In this document: one piece after another, positions 24,808 through 32,836 of the stretch | Numbering within the stretch: position 1 is the first letter of the stretch | Layout: each line of letters begins with the position of its first letter | Assembly (NCBI GenBank): GCA_024643655.1 | Contig: JAHEMM010000016.1 | Coordinates: 1 to 42,628 of the forward strand | Source of the DNA: Chitinophagaceae bacterium | Lineage (GTDB): Bacteria; Bacteroidota; Bacteroidia; Chitinophagales; Chitinophagaceae | Direction: 5' to 3' | DNA: 42,628 bases | The notes under the pieces: generated by a model | The model's input: the letters and a program-made list of their open reading frames with translations, nothing else | The model's database searches: none | Told to the model about the DNA's origin: nothing | Position numbers and translations under genes: made by a program

Positions 24808-26461
24808 TATTAGTTGGATTAACAGGTTCAGGAATCATTTCAATTGCATGACAAGGGCATTGTTCATAACAAACAGCACATCCGGTGCATGCATTGTAGT
24901 TAAACTTATAGCGGTTGCCTTTTCCTAATTTAATAATTGCATCCTCTGGACAGGCCCCAAAACATCCATCACATTCAAAGCAATTACCACAACTCAAACA
25001 TCGTTGAGCTTCATATTTTGTTTCAGTTTCTGTAAGTCCCGCAATTACTTCATCAAAATTTTTTACTGCTTCAGAAGGTAATAGTTTATCTTGTTCTTTT
25101 AGATCTGCTTCTGTTTTATACCACATATGCAGTTTTCTGTACCCTGCTGTTGGATGCTTATCTGGTCGTTGATAATTCTCATTTATTAACCAGGCATTGA
25201 TATATTTTGCCGCTTTCTTTCCATGGCCGATTGCAATTGTAGCACTTCTATTTTCACCCGGCAACATGTCTCCACCTGCAAAAATTCCGTCATGACCCGT
25301 CATTCTTGAGGTATTAATAACAACTGTGCCATCTTCTTTTAAAACAATTGCTGAATCTTTACGTAAAAAGCCAGAATCTGTTTCTTGTTTATTAGCCAGA
25401 ATCAAGACATCTGCCTCTACGACCTCGAATACATTTGTTCCAACAGCTTTTCCTTTTTCGATCTTCATCTTCTGCAGTGTAATAATATTTTTATCTATAC
25501 TACTTAAACTTGTTAGCAGCTGAATATTGACACCCTCAGCTATTGCATCTTCTGTTTCATAATCATAAGCCGGCAATAATTTAGAGTCCCCTGGAAAAAA
25601 TACCGTAACCTCAGAACCAAATCTTTTTATCATCCTGGCGATATACATCGCTAATTTACCTCCACCATAAATCACCACTTTTTTTCTTATATATGGCGAT
25701 GTCGTTTCTTTTATTTCTTTAAAAAAGGAAAAAGCATTCGTGATGTAAACCGAATTATCATGTTCAAAATCTTCTTCTTTGATCAGCTGAGCACCAATAG
25801 CAAGATAAACAGCATCAAAACAGCCGGCTTCCTTTTCTCCCACAACATCTTTCACATTATAATTCAGTCGGATTTTCACTCCCATTCTAACAATACGATC
25901 TATTTCAGCATCCAATATTTTTTTAGGTAATCGATAATCTGGCACCCCACTCCATAACAATCCTCCGGGATGACCAGCTGATTCAAAAATTTCAACGGTG
26001 TGACCCATTCTTGCTAAATGATAGGCTGCTGATAAACCCGATGGCCCTGCACCAATAACCATAACTTTCTTTCCTGAAAACCTGGTAGAATAATTGACTT
26101 GCCATTTGTGATTAATAGCTTCATCGCCAATAAATCTTTCAACGGCATGAATATTTACCGTTGTATCAATATGATTCCTGTTGCACCCAGTTTCGCAAGG
26201 TTTGGTACAAACTCTTCCCATAATTGCAGGGAAAGGGTTATCCTCTACAATTTTTTGAAACGCCTCGAAATAATTACCAGCTTGTGCATGAGTTAACCAT
26301 GCTTGAATATTTTCACCCGCCGGACAGGCACTGTTGCACGGTGGCATAAAATCAACATAAACCGGACGCTGAGATCTTTTTGGGCCGGTTCCTTCTGCAT
26401 GTACAAAAAGGTCAACCGGTTTTGTAATATCAAGTTGGGGCATGTCTATTTTTTTCAACAT
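24800..26461 (-). CDS. GltD-like NAD(P)-binding flavoprotein with C-terminal ferredoxin
   Basis: A 553-residue iron-sulfur flavoprotein. The N-terminal Fe-S helical domain (CNSACPAGENIQAW, then GRVCTKPCETGCNR, about residues 42-100) and the FAD fold (IGAGPSGLSAAYHLARMG near 135) are as in glutamate synthase small subunits and PreT. A C-terminal ferredoxin domain follows, with C488-C491-C494-C497-C500-C504 and the set C525-C528-C531-C535. The second nucleotide fold reads YGGGKLAMYIAR with FFPGDSK after it, unlike the GGGNxAMD...YRR of NADPH-specific GltD. No glutamate synthase large subunit is nearby, so gltD is not a good name. It is the first gene of the PFOR operon and probably passes electrons between NAD(P)H and ferredoxin; from memory the C-terminal motif resembles DsrL-type proteins. 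Confidence 0.9.
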   Translation of the reverse strand: MLKKIDMPQLDITKPVDLFVHAEGTGPKRSQRPVYVDFMPPCNSACPAGENIQAWLTHAQAGNYFEAFQKIVEDNPFPAIMGRVCTKPCETGCNRNHIDTTVNIHAVERFIGDEAINHKWQVNYSTRFSGKKVMVIGAGPSGLSAAYHLARMGHTVEIFESAGHPGGLLWSGVPDYRLPKKILDAEIDRIVRMGVKIRLNYNVKDVVGEKEAGCFDAVYLAIGAQLIKEEDFEHDNSVYITNAFSFFKEIKETTSPYIRKKVVIYGGGKLAMYIARMIKRFGSEVTVFFPGDSKLLPAYDYETEDAIAEGVNIQLLTSLSSIDKNIITLQKMKIEKGKAVGTNVFEVVEADVLILANKQETDSGFLRKDSAIVLKEDGTVVINTSRMTGHDGIFAGGDMLPGENRSATIAIGHGKKAAKYINAWLINENYQRPDKHPTAGYRKLHMWYKTEADLKEQDKLLPSEAVKNFDEVIAGLTETETKYEAQRCLSCGNCFECDGCFGACPEDAIIKLGKGNRYKFNYNACTGCAVCYEQCPCHAIEMIPEPVNPTNNV

Positions 26462-26513
26462 AAAGAATGTAATTCTGCCTTAAGCAGATCCACAATATCA
26501 TTGAAAAATTAGT

Positions 26514-26538
26514 ACTTTGAAGTAAGGTCAAAGTTGAC
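26514..26538. promoter_or_regulatory. Dyad symmetry upstream of the PFOR operon
   Basis: ACTTTGA and TCAAAGT form a perfect seven-base inverted repeat separated by seven bases (26514-26534), and an overlapping dyad GTCAA-AG-TTGAC runs 26527-26538. The core TTGA-N7-TCAA is one base longer than an FNR box. It lies 53-77 bases upstream of the start codon, where an operator would be expected. Confidence 0.4.
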
Positions 26539-26660
26539 TTAATTCATTAAAAACAATGATTCATATCATATATACAGTGATTGCATATTTTTTAAGCAAC
26601 CCTTTCAATATTTAAATATTTTCTGAGTAAGAATGATTCTATCCAAAGTAATACAATAAT

Positions 26661-26704
26661 AAAAAATTCCGGTACAGATCAAAGACTTGAGCTATACCGG
26701 AATT
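26661..26704 (-). terminator. Rho-independent terminator after the serine hydrolase gene
   Basis: AATTCCGGTA (26665-26674) and TACCGGAATT (26695-26704) form a perfect ten-base stem, and the loop can extend it with TCAA/TTGA. Read on the minus strand the stem is followed by a run of T, and it lies 32 bases after the serine hydrolase stop. Confidence 0.85.
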
Positions 26705-26736
26705 AAAATTATGAGAAAAGTAGTTGACCTATAATT

Positions 26737-27870
26737 CTATTGCAATGAAAATGATAGCGATATTGCTGGATCCCAACCAGATACAGCAGCATCATCAATT
26801 CCAAATGCAAAAGTAAAGTTGTTATTTAAAACTCCTGTGAAAGATTGAAACCCGAACGTTTGCCCTGCATGACCTAAAGAAAAATTCATAAGATTAACCA
26901 CACCCATTCCATATTTAATTGTTCCTTCCATCGTCATAAAATGCTCAGTCTTCAGCTTATTAATGGTAGCAGTATCAGAAAACAATTTTCCTTTATTCCA
27001 CTCACTGATAAACTTTTGCATATCGTCAAGGTCAGAGATAATTTCTCCAGCAGCTCCAGCTAATGTAGCCGGCATTACTGATATTTTCCCTTTATAATGC
27101 CCATCTGCTCTTTTTGCAGGTGGATTAACTGATGCGAAGTATGTGTGTTTTAATCCAAGTGGATCGATAATATTCTTCTGTACATACTCATGATATGTCA
27201 TACCCGAATATTTTTCAATTATTAATCCCAATAAAATATAATTGACATTACAATACCTAAATTCAGAACCAGGGATGAATGGTTTAATCACATGACCTTT
27301 CGCCATTGTTATCAACTCGTATGGGGTAAACCGTAAAGTAGAGTCGCCATGAAGTGAGAATTCTTTATCATCATCCCCTTCTAAAAAATATTCAGGAAAT
27401 CCTGATGAATGATTCAGCAAGTTGATGACTTTTACGGAATCGATATAATTCTTACCATTGATTACCAAAAGGTTTTTAAATAATGTATCATTGGGTAGTA
27501 CAGAAGTTAATTTATCCTGCAATGAAAATTTTCCTTTTTCAATCAATTGTAAAATGGAAGCAGCAGTGTACATTTTTGTACAACTGCCAATATCAATACT
27601 TCCGCTAAAATCTGTAATGGCTTTCCCTTCTCGTCCGTCATAACCAACATAATAAGCAGCTCCACTGTCATTGGCTACTTTGCAAGTCATACGACACTTA
27701 TTTTTAATTGCTAATTTAATAACTACACTATCAACAATATTTCTTATCGAATCGGGGATTGGAGTAACAGCTGCTATTACTGCAGAATCATCTGTTTTCT
27801 TATCAGATTGGCTATTTTTACAGGAGATGATGGCTGTAAAAATGAACGAAATGAAAATAATTTTTTTCAT
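26737..27870 (-). CDS. Serine hydrolase lipoprotein (beta-lactamase class C fold)
   Basis: A 377-residue secreted protein of the beta-lactamase/D-alanyl-D-alanine carboxypeptidase (class C) family. The N-terminus is a lipoprotein signal (MKKIIFISFIFTAIISC, likely lipidated C17), so it is probably anchored to a periplasmic or outer-membrane face. Catalytic motifs are present: S96-C-T-K99 (SxxK), Y206-C-N208 (YxN) and H334-A-G336 (HxG in place of KTG), the set usual for esterase- or peptidase-like members and not for true resistance enzymes. Substrate is unknown. It is a single gene, with a strong terminator before the PFOR operon and a divergent channel gene upstream. Confidence 0.88.
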   Translation of the reverse strand: MKKIIFISFIFTAIISCKNSQSDKKTDDSAVIAAVTPIPDSIRNIVDSVVIKLAIKNKCRMTCKVANDSGAAYYVGYDGREGKAITDFSGSIDIGSCTKMYTAASILQLIEKGKFSLQDKLTSVLPNDTLFKNLLVINGKNYIDSVKVINLLNHSSGFPEYFLEGDDDKEFSLHGDSTLRFTPYELITMAKGHVIKPFIPGSEFRYCNVNYILLGLIIEKYSGMTYHEYVQKNIIDPLGLKHTYFASVNPPAKRADGHYKGKISVMPATLAGAAGEIISDLDDMQKFISEWNKGKLFSDTATINKLKTEHFMTMEGTIKYGMGVVNLMNFSLGHAGQTFGFQSFTGVLNNNFTFAFGIDDAAVSGWDPAISLSFSLQ

Positions 27871-27990
27871 AAATAATTAATTAATAAATAAAAATATTGA
27901 ATAGTGTGAAATAATGCTTTGAATAAAAGCAGGTTAAAGTAACAAATCTTTAATTAGATTGCCCATTATTTAGTAAGATAATTTAAAATT

Positions 27991-30483
27991 ATGCCGAAAC
28001 TAAGGTTTTTATCCCCCTATTTAATTCAATTTTTCCTGTCGCTTTTGATTTGGAGCCAATCAGCTCATTGCCAGAATGATTCACTGAACCAGGCAAGAAC
28101 AAACGATACAGTGAAATCTATTAAAGAAATAATTCCATTTATACAGGAAATGGGCAAACAGGAAACTGAAAAAAGTATAAATAAATTCCGATCCGGTCAA
28201 ATTGCAATCAGGCAAACGCAGATAATTAAAGAAATCAGTTTTGTAATTTTAAAAGCAAAAGATTATTTAAAAAGGGGTATTGATACATCCGGACTTCAAT
28301 CAGAGCTAATTCGTTCACTGGATCTATATAATATTGCCGCAGATGGCGTTTTTACTAACCCAGGCAGTATTCAAACATACAGAAATCTTAATACTTCGTA
28401 TGATTTCATGAATGTACTTTTGAGAAAATTAAAATCCCGAAAGAACATAATTGATAAATATCAAAATGACCTTTTGCAATTCAGAGAACAGATTGACTCA
28501 CTTGCTACTGATAGTACAATTTATATTTTCCCAAGTGATTCAGCCTCTTTTTTCCAGTATTACCAAAAGCTTACTGCTGTAACAAGCTTACTTGGCCCAA
28601 CTGATTCCCTTATTGACAAATCTTCAGCTAGTTTAAGTAATTTAGATGCAGCCCTGAGTCCTCTTATCAATCAAATTTCTTCAAGCCTTGAGGACATTGA
28701 AAGTTTTCAGAAAAAACTTTCTTCTTCATCATTTGAAAAAGAATTACCCGGAATATTTGGACCTGTTACCCATAAAAGGCCATTCTCGGAAATTATTAAA
28801 TTTTCTATTGCTAAGGAAGGAAGGGTGCTAAAATACTATACCGCTGAAAATAAAGGAAGACTAATATTAATGGTTGCTATTATTATAGGTATGGCAATCT
28901 TTATTAGTTCATTAAAAAAGAAAATTTCAGACAATAAAGTTAATCGCAATGATTATACTGGTCAACTTGTATTTCGTTATCCAATCCTATCAGCAATACT
29001 GATCTCTGTAAATCTTTTACAATTTATTTTTCCAACCCCGCCTTTTGTATTCAGTTTAATTTTATGGATAACAGCAGCTCTTTCACTTACATTTATATTC
29101 CTTAACTATATATCAAAATATTGGATGGAATTCTGGTTAACAATGCTTGCTTTTTTTATTCTGGCTAGTGCAGATAATCTGATTTTACAAGTATCTAGAA
29201 CTGAAAGATGGGGCATGTTCATTTTGGAACTGGGAGCCACATTTACGGCTTCTCTAATATTACTAAAAGGCCATCGTTTCGATCTGAAAGAAAAGAAAAT
29301 CCTCTATTTTATCGGACTTGTTGTATTGCTAGAACTGGCAGCCTTTATAGCAAATTGGACGGGGCGATACAATATTTCAAAATCTTTATTTTTTAGTGGA
29401 TTTCTGAATATTATTATTGCGATTTCATTTTTATGGACTGCTCGACTAATCAACCAATTATTAAAAGTTGCATCAAACTTTTATTCAAGTTCAGATAAAT
29501 CAAAATCTGTTTTGAATTTCGAAAAATTAAGTTCGAATATTCCAACCTTCTTATATGTGGTACTCGGAATAGGTTGGTTGATGTTGTTTGGCAGAAATTT
29601 TTATTTCTTTAAAGAAATTACACAACCTTTTATTGACTTACTTTTTAATGAACGAAAAATAGGAGATTATTCTTTTTCAATTTATTCTATTTTATTATTC
29701 TTTCTGATAATGACATTCTCTGTAATCCTATCAAAGATTGTTTCCTTTTTTACATCAGAAACTTATACATCACAAAATAAAAAATCCCGTAAACTAAATA
29801 TTGGAAGCTGGGTGCTTCTTATAAGAATTTCTATCATTTGTATAGGCTTATTTCTTGCTTTTGCAGCTGCAGGCATTCCAATGGACAGAATAACAATTAT
29901 TTTAGGAGCACTTGGTGTTGGTATTGGACTAGGATTGCAAGCATTAGTAAATAATCTTGTCAGCGGTTTGATTATTGCGTTTGAAAAACCTGTTAATGTA
30001 GGGGATATAGTAGAAGTATCAGGCATTTCAGGAAGAATGAAATCTATAGGTTTCAGGAGCAGCGTTGTTGCTACCTGGGATGGCGCAGATGTTATCATTC
30101 CAAATGGAGACATACTTAATGCGCATCTCATTAACTGGTCAATGGGTAATAATAACCGGAGAACTGATTTTATGATTGGAGTTGCGTATGGTACAGATTT
30201 AGATAAAGCCAAAAAAATTATACAGGATATCATTGAAGCTGAAAATAATATTTTAAAAAATCCTCAACCCACCATTATATTCCAGGAATTCGGAAACAGC
30301 TCAATTGATATAAAAATCTTTTATTGGGTGAATCATTTCAATCATTTAGCATCAAGCAAAAGCAATCTCATCTTTGCTATAGACCAGGCATTCAAACAAA
30401 ATAATATTGAAATCCCATTCCCACAACAGGATCTGCATATTAAAAGTGTAATTAATAATGAAAGTAAAAAGGAAAATAAATGA
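27991..30483 (+). CDS. Large MscS-family mechanosensitive channel
   Basis: An 830-residue inner-membrane protein. It begins with a signal peptide (cut near SAHCQ), followed by a periplasmic, helix-rich region to about residue 285 with segments likely to form coiled coil, then many membrane helices between about 290 and 630. The C-terminal part is a complete MscS core: the glycine/alanine-rich pore helix GALGVGIGLGLQALVNNLVSG near 640, then FEKPVNVGDIVEV, DGADVIIPNGD and the soluble vestibule domain. By architecture it resembles the large KefA/YbiO-type members and not the small MscS. It should release solutes on osmotic downshock. Its stop is one base from the convergent glyS stop. Confidence 0.92.
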   Translation: MPKLRFLSPYLIQFFLSLLIWSQSAHCQNDSLNQARTNDTVKSIKEIIPFIQEMGKQETEKSINKFRSGQIAIRQTQIIKEISFVILKAKDYLKRGIDTSGLQSELIRSLDLYNIAADGVFTNPGSIQTYRNLNTSYDFMNVLLRKLKSRKNIIDKYQNDLLQFREQIDSLATDSTIYIFPSDSASFFQYYQKLTAVTSLLGPTDSLIDKSSASLSNLDAALSPLINQISSSLEDIESFQKKLSSSSFEKELPGIFGPVTHKRPFSEIIKFSIAKEGRVLKYYTAENKGRLILMVAIIIGMAIFISSLKKKISDNKVNRNDYTGQLVFRYPILSAILISVNLLQFIFPTPPFVFSLILWITAALSLTFIFLNYISKYWMEFWLTMLAFFILASADNLILQVSRTERWGMFILELGATFTASLILLKGHRFDLKEKKILYFIGLVVLLELAAFIANWTGRYNISKSLFFSGFLNIIIAISFLWTARLINQLLKVASNFYSSSDKSKSVLNFEKLSSNIPTFLYVVLGIGWLMLFGRNFYFFKEITQPFIDLLFNERKIGDYSFSIYSILLFFLIMTFSVILSKIVSFFTSETYTSQNKKSRKLNIGSWVLLIRISIICIGLFLAFAAAGIPMDRITIILGALGVGIGLGLQALVNNLVSGLIIAFEKPVNVGDIVEVSGISGRMKSIGFRSSVVATWDGADVIIPNGDILNAHLINWSMGNNNRRTDFMIGVAYGTDLDKAKKIIQDIIEAENNILKNPQPTIIFQEFGNSSIDIKIFYWVNHFNHLASSKSNLIFAIDQAFKQNNIEIPFPQQDLHIKSVINNESKKENK

Positions 30484-30484
30484 T

Positions 30485-31957
30485 TTAAACGATAGCCTCC
30501 AGAATAATTTCTTTTAACCTATTCAATGGCACTCTTTCCTGCTCCATAGAATCCCTGAAACGAATTGTAACAGTATTATCTTCTTTACTCTGATGATCAA
30601 CTGTAACACAAAATGGTGTGCCTAATGCATCCATTCTTCTGTATCGCTTACCTATTGAATCCTTTTCTTCGTAGAAGCAACGGAAATGAGGTTTGCATTC
30701 CGCAATTATTTTTTCAGCAATCTCTGGCAACCCATCTTTTTTTGTTAATGGAAGAACGGCCATTTTTATTGGAGCAAGTTTCGCCGGGAATTTTAAAACT
30801 ACCCGATCATCTTTTTTATCTTCAGTACTCAGGTCTTCTTCAGTATAAGCCTGACTTATAACAGCCAGAAACATCCTATCCAAGCCAATTGATGTTTCGA
30901 TTACATATGGTATATAATTACCAAAAGGTTTACCTGTAGCTGGATCAACATCATTATCGAAGTACTGCATTTTCTTTTTGCTGTATTCTTGATGCTGCTT
31001 TAAATCAAAATCAGTTCTGGAATGAATTCCTTCCAATTCTTTAAACCCTATTGGAAATTCAAATTCAATATCGCAAGCTGCATCAGCATAGTGAGCTAAC
31101 TTTACATGGTCATGGTAACGATACTTTTGTGAAGGCATACCTAAACTCTTATGCCATTCTAATCTTGTGGCCTTCCATTTCTCATACCATTCTTTTTGTG
31201 TACCAGGGCGGATAAAAAACTGCATTTCCATTTGTTCGAATTCCCTCATTCTAAAAATAAATTGTCTTGCAACAATCTCATTCCGGAATGCTTTACCTAT
31301 TTGAGCAATACCAAACGGAATTTTCATTCTTCCCGTTTTTTGTACATTCAGAAAGTTGACAAAAATTCCCTGCGCTGTTTCTGGACGGAGATAAACTTTA
31401 TTGTCTTCATCATCCGCTGAGACTGTAGAACCAAATTCAGTAGAAAACATCAAATTGAACTGGCGAATATCTGTCCAGTTGCAAGTACCACTGACAGCAC
31501 ATTTTATTTTATTTTCTTCAATTAGTTTTTTCAATCCCGCAAAATCATCTTTTGCAATCAAAGCTTCCATCGAAGTAATTAGCTCATTTGATTCTTTCTC
31601 TTTTCCATCTGTTGCCAATGTATCAGCAAAACCTTCAATCAAATGATCTACCCTGTATCTTTTGTTACTGTCTTTATTATCGATCATCGGATCGTTGAAA
31701 TTATCAACGTGGCCGCTTGCTTTCCAGGTGGTTGGATGCATAAATATGGCAGCATCAATACCAACGATATTTTCGTCAGACAACTGCGTCATACTTTTCC
31801 ACCAATAGTCTTTGATATTTTTCTTTAACTCCGCTCCCATCTGTCCGTAATCATATACAGCCTGTAAGCCGTCATATATTTCGCTGCTGGGAAAAATAAA
31901 ACCGTACTCCTTACAATGAGAGATTATTGCCTGAAATTTATTTGTATCGTTAGCCAT
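30485..31957 (-). CDS. glyS: Glycyl-tRNA synthetase, dimeric type
   Basis: A 490-residue class II synthetase of the single-chain homodimer type (also named glyQS), within the normal length range. Motifs: KEYGFIFPSSEIYDGLQAVYDYGQMG at the N-terminus (cut here to its recognisable order), KCAVSGTCNWTDIRQFNLMF, the substrate-site YLRPETAQGIFVNF, motif 2 around GKAFRNEIVARQFIFRMREF, motif 3 with ETSIGLDRMFL, and an anticodon-binding domain from about residue 395 (APIKMAVLPLTKKDGL). It charges tRNA-Gly with glycine. A perfect -7 box (31966-31973) ends eight bases before the start, and a MazG-like gene lies 47 bases upstream on the same strand. Confidence 0.97.
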   Translation of the reverse strand: MANDTNKFQAIISHCKEYGFIFPSSEIYDGLQAVYDYGQMGAELKKNIKDYWWKSMTQLSDENIVGIDAAIFMHPTTWKASGHVDNFNDPMIDNKDSNKRYRVDHLIEGFADTLATDGKEKESNELITSMEALIAKDDFAGLKKLIEENKIKCAVSGTCNWTDIRQFNLMFSTEFGSTVSADDEDNKVYLRPETAQGIFVNFLNVQKTGRMKIPFGIAQIGKAFRNEIVARQFIFRMREFEQMEMQFFIRPGTQKEWYEKWKATRLEWHKSLGMPSQKYRYHDHVKLAHYADAACDIEFEFPIGFKELEGIHSRTDFDLKQHQEYSKKKMQYFDNDVDPATGKPFGNYIPYVIETSIGLDRMFLAVISQAYTEEDLSTEDKKDDRVVLKFPAKLAPIKMAVLPLTKKDGLPEIAEKIIAECKPHFRCFYEEKDSIGKRYRRMDALGTPFCVTVDHQSKEDNTVTIRFRDSMEQERVPLNRLKEIILEAIV

Positions 31958-31965
31958 AATGGCGG

Positions 31966-31973
31966 CAAAAATA
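31966..31973 (-). promoter_or_regulatory. Candidate -7 element of glyS
   Basis: On the minus strand this reads TATTTTTG, a perfect TAnnTTTG match, with a TTG 22 bases further upstream. It ends eight bases before the glyS ATG, the same spacing as at mfd. Confidence 0.45.
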
Positions 31974-32004
31974 GGATAGAATAAGGATTTAATACCAATA
32001 GAAT

Positions 32005-32331
32005 CTAGATGAGTTTATCGTTATTCTTATGTCTTTCGCTATCTCTATTATTCTTTTTTTCAAAATTTTTCTCCAAAGCTGTAGTCAGGTCTACTCCTGT
32101 TTGATTGGCCAGGCAGATCAAGACCCAAAGTACATCAGCCATTTCATCAGCCATTTCATTCTTTTTTTCAGAATCCTTAAATGACTGATCGCCGTATTTA
32201 CGAGCCATAATACGGGCAAGTTCACCCACTTCTTCAGTAAGAATCGCCATGTTTGTTAATTCACTAAAGTAGCGAACACCCACAGTTTTTATCCAATCAT
32301 CTACTTTTTGCTGCGCATTTTCAATAGTCAT
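32005..32331 (-). CDS. MazG-like nucleotide pyrophosphohydrolase
   Basis: A 108-residue protein of the all-alpha NTP pyrophosphatase superfamily, which hydrolyses nucleoside triphosphates to monophosphate and pyrophosphate and can clean up damaged nucleotides. The magnesium-binding helices are visible: E33-E34-x-x-E37 (LTEEVGELARI) and E59-x-x-D62 with E63-x-x-D66 (EMADEMADVLWV). I start it at the ATG at 32331 (MTIENAQQKV), which fits the family; an upstream ATG at 32367 would add 12 hydrophobic and cysteine-rich residues without similarity. The C-terminal tail is highly charged. It probably shares a transcript with glyS. Confidence 0.88.
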   Translation of the reverse strand: MTIENAQQKVDDWIKTVGVRYFSELTNMAILTEEVGELARIMARKYGDQSFKDSEKKNEMADEMADVLWVLICLANQTGVDLTTALEKNFEKKNNRDSERHKNNDKLI

Positions 32332-32386
32332 AACAAATATTTTAGAGTAAGTTTTGCAATATAGCATGATTCTTGTCGTTAAAGTC

Positions 32387-32419
32387 GTCCTGCTTGTATG
32401 AATTGCAGCGAATCAGGAC
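32387..32419. repeat. Small inverted repeat between divergent genes
   Basis: GTCCTG (32387-32392) and CAGGAC (32414-32419) form a six-base dyad with a 21-base loop, in a stretch more GC-rich than its surroundings. It lies between the divergent MazG-like gene and the orphan secreted protein. It may be a dispersed repeat or an operator; I cannot tell which. Confidence 0.3.
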
Positions 32420-32476
32420 CTCCTGCCCCTTGAAGATCGATTACAAACCAATTCCTTTAAAAGATTAATATACTCT

Positions 32477-32806
32477 ATGCAACAATCAATTCGTAGGCTA
32501 TTAGCCATTGTAACCCTATCACTATTAGTTTTCGTTTCTCAGGCACAATCTGATAGCAATCTGCCTTTAAAAACTGAAACAAAGCCTTATAAGATTCTTA
32601 CGGCTGGCAAACAAATTACCATAAAAAGTACAAAAGATATTAAACATATAATGCTATGGACAACCAGTGGTAACCGTGTAGTAGAGCAAAAAGATATCAA
32701 TAAAACTTCTTTAACAATTAACATACCTGTAAATCAAAAAGCATTTTTCATAATGATCGGACTTGTTGGCGGCAAGATTTATACAGAGAAGATTGGAATT
32801 CAGTAA
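32477..32806 (+). CDS. Small secreted protein resembling a lone type IX sorting domain
   Basis: A 109-residue protein with a signal peptide (cut near residue 23, VSQAQ) and a mature part of only about 85 residues. The last 70 residues look like a type A C-terminal sorting domain of the type IX secretion system: ITIKSTKDIKHIMLWTTSG with the GNRVV turn, NKTSLTINIPVN and a final GKIYTEKIGIQ. There is no cargo domain in front of it. It could be a remnant, a small surface protein, or a domain of similar beta fold with another role. Its stop codon shares its last base with the left inverted repeat of the neighbouring GxxExxY unit. Confidence 0.7.
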   Translation: MQQSIRRLLAIVTLSLLVFVSQAQSDSNLPLKTETKPYKILTAGKQITIKSTKDIKHIMLWTTSGNRVVEQKDINKTSLTINIPVNQKAFFIMIGLVGGKIYTEKIGIQ

Positions 32807-32836
32807 ACACTAATTTCATCAAATTACACGAATTAT
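32806..32836 (+). repeat. Left inverted repeat of the GxxExxY unit
   Basis: A 31-base sequence that starts AACACTAATTTCA and ends with ACGAATTAT. It matches the reverse complement of 33210-33241 at about 26-27 positions with one gap. The GxxExxY stop codon follows directly at 32837. Confidence 0.7.

Larger units (their letters stand above)
26462..26736. other. Intergenic region upstream of the PFOR operon
   Basis: These 275 bases contain no convincing gene. They hold the terminator of the serine hydrolase gene on the right, a small palindrome (CTGC-CTTAA-GCAG, 26476-26488) in the leader, and a larger dyad at 26514-26534. A clean TAnnTTTG promoter is not visible; TTTG-N17-TAATTTTT on the minus strand is the best weak candidate. 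Confidence 0.6.

Noticed and set aside
24800-26461. Naming this gene gltD (glutamate synthase small subunit).
   Set aside because: There is no gltB nearby, the NADPH-binding residues differ, and a C-terminal ferredoxin domain and PFOR operon context point to another role.
26737-27870. The serine hydrolase as an antibiotic-resistance beta-lactamase.
   Set aside because: It has HxG in place of KTG, a lipoprotein signal and no ampR-like neighbour; hydrolase or peptidase roles are as likely.
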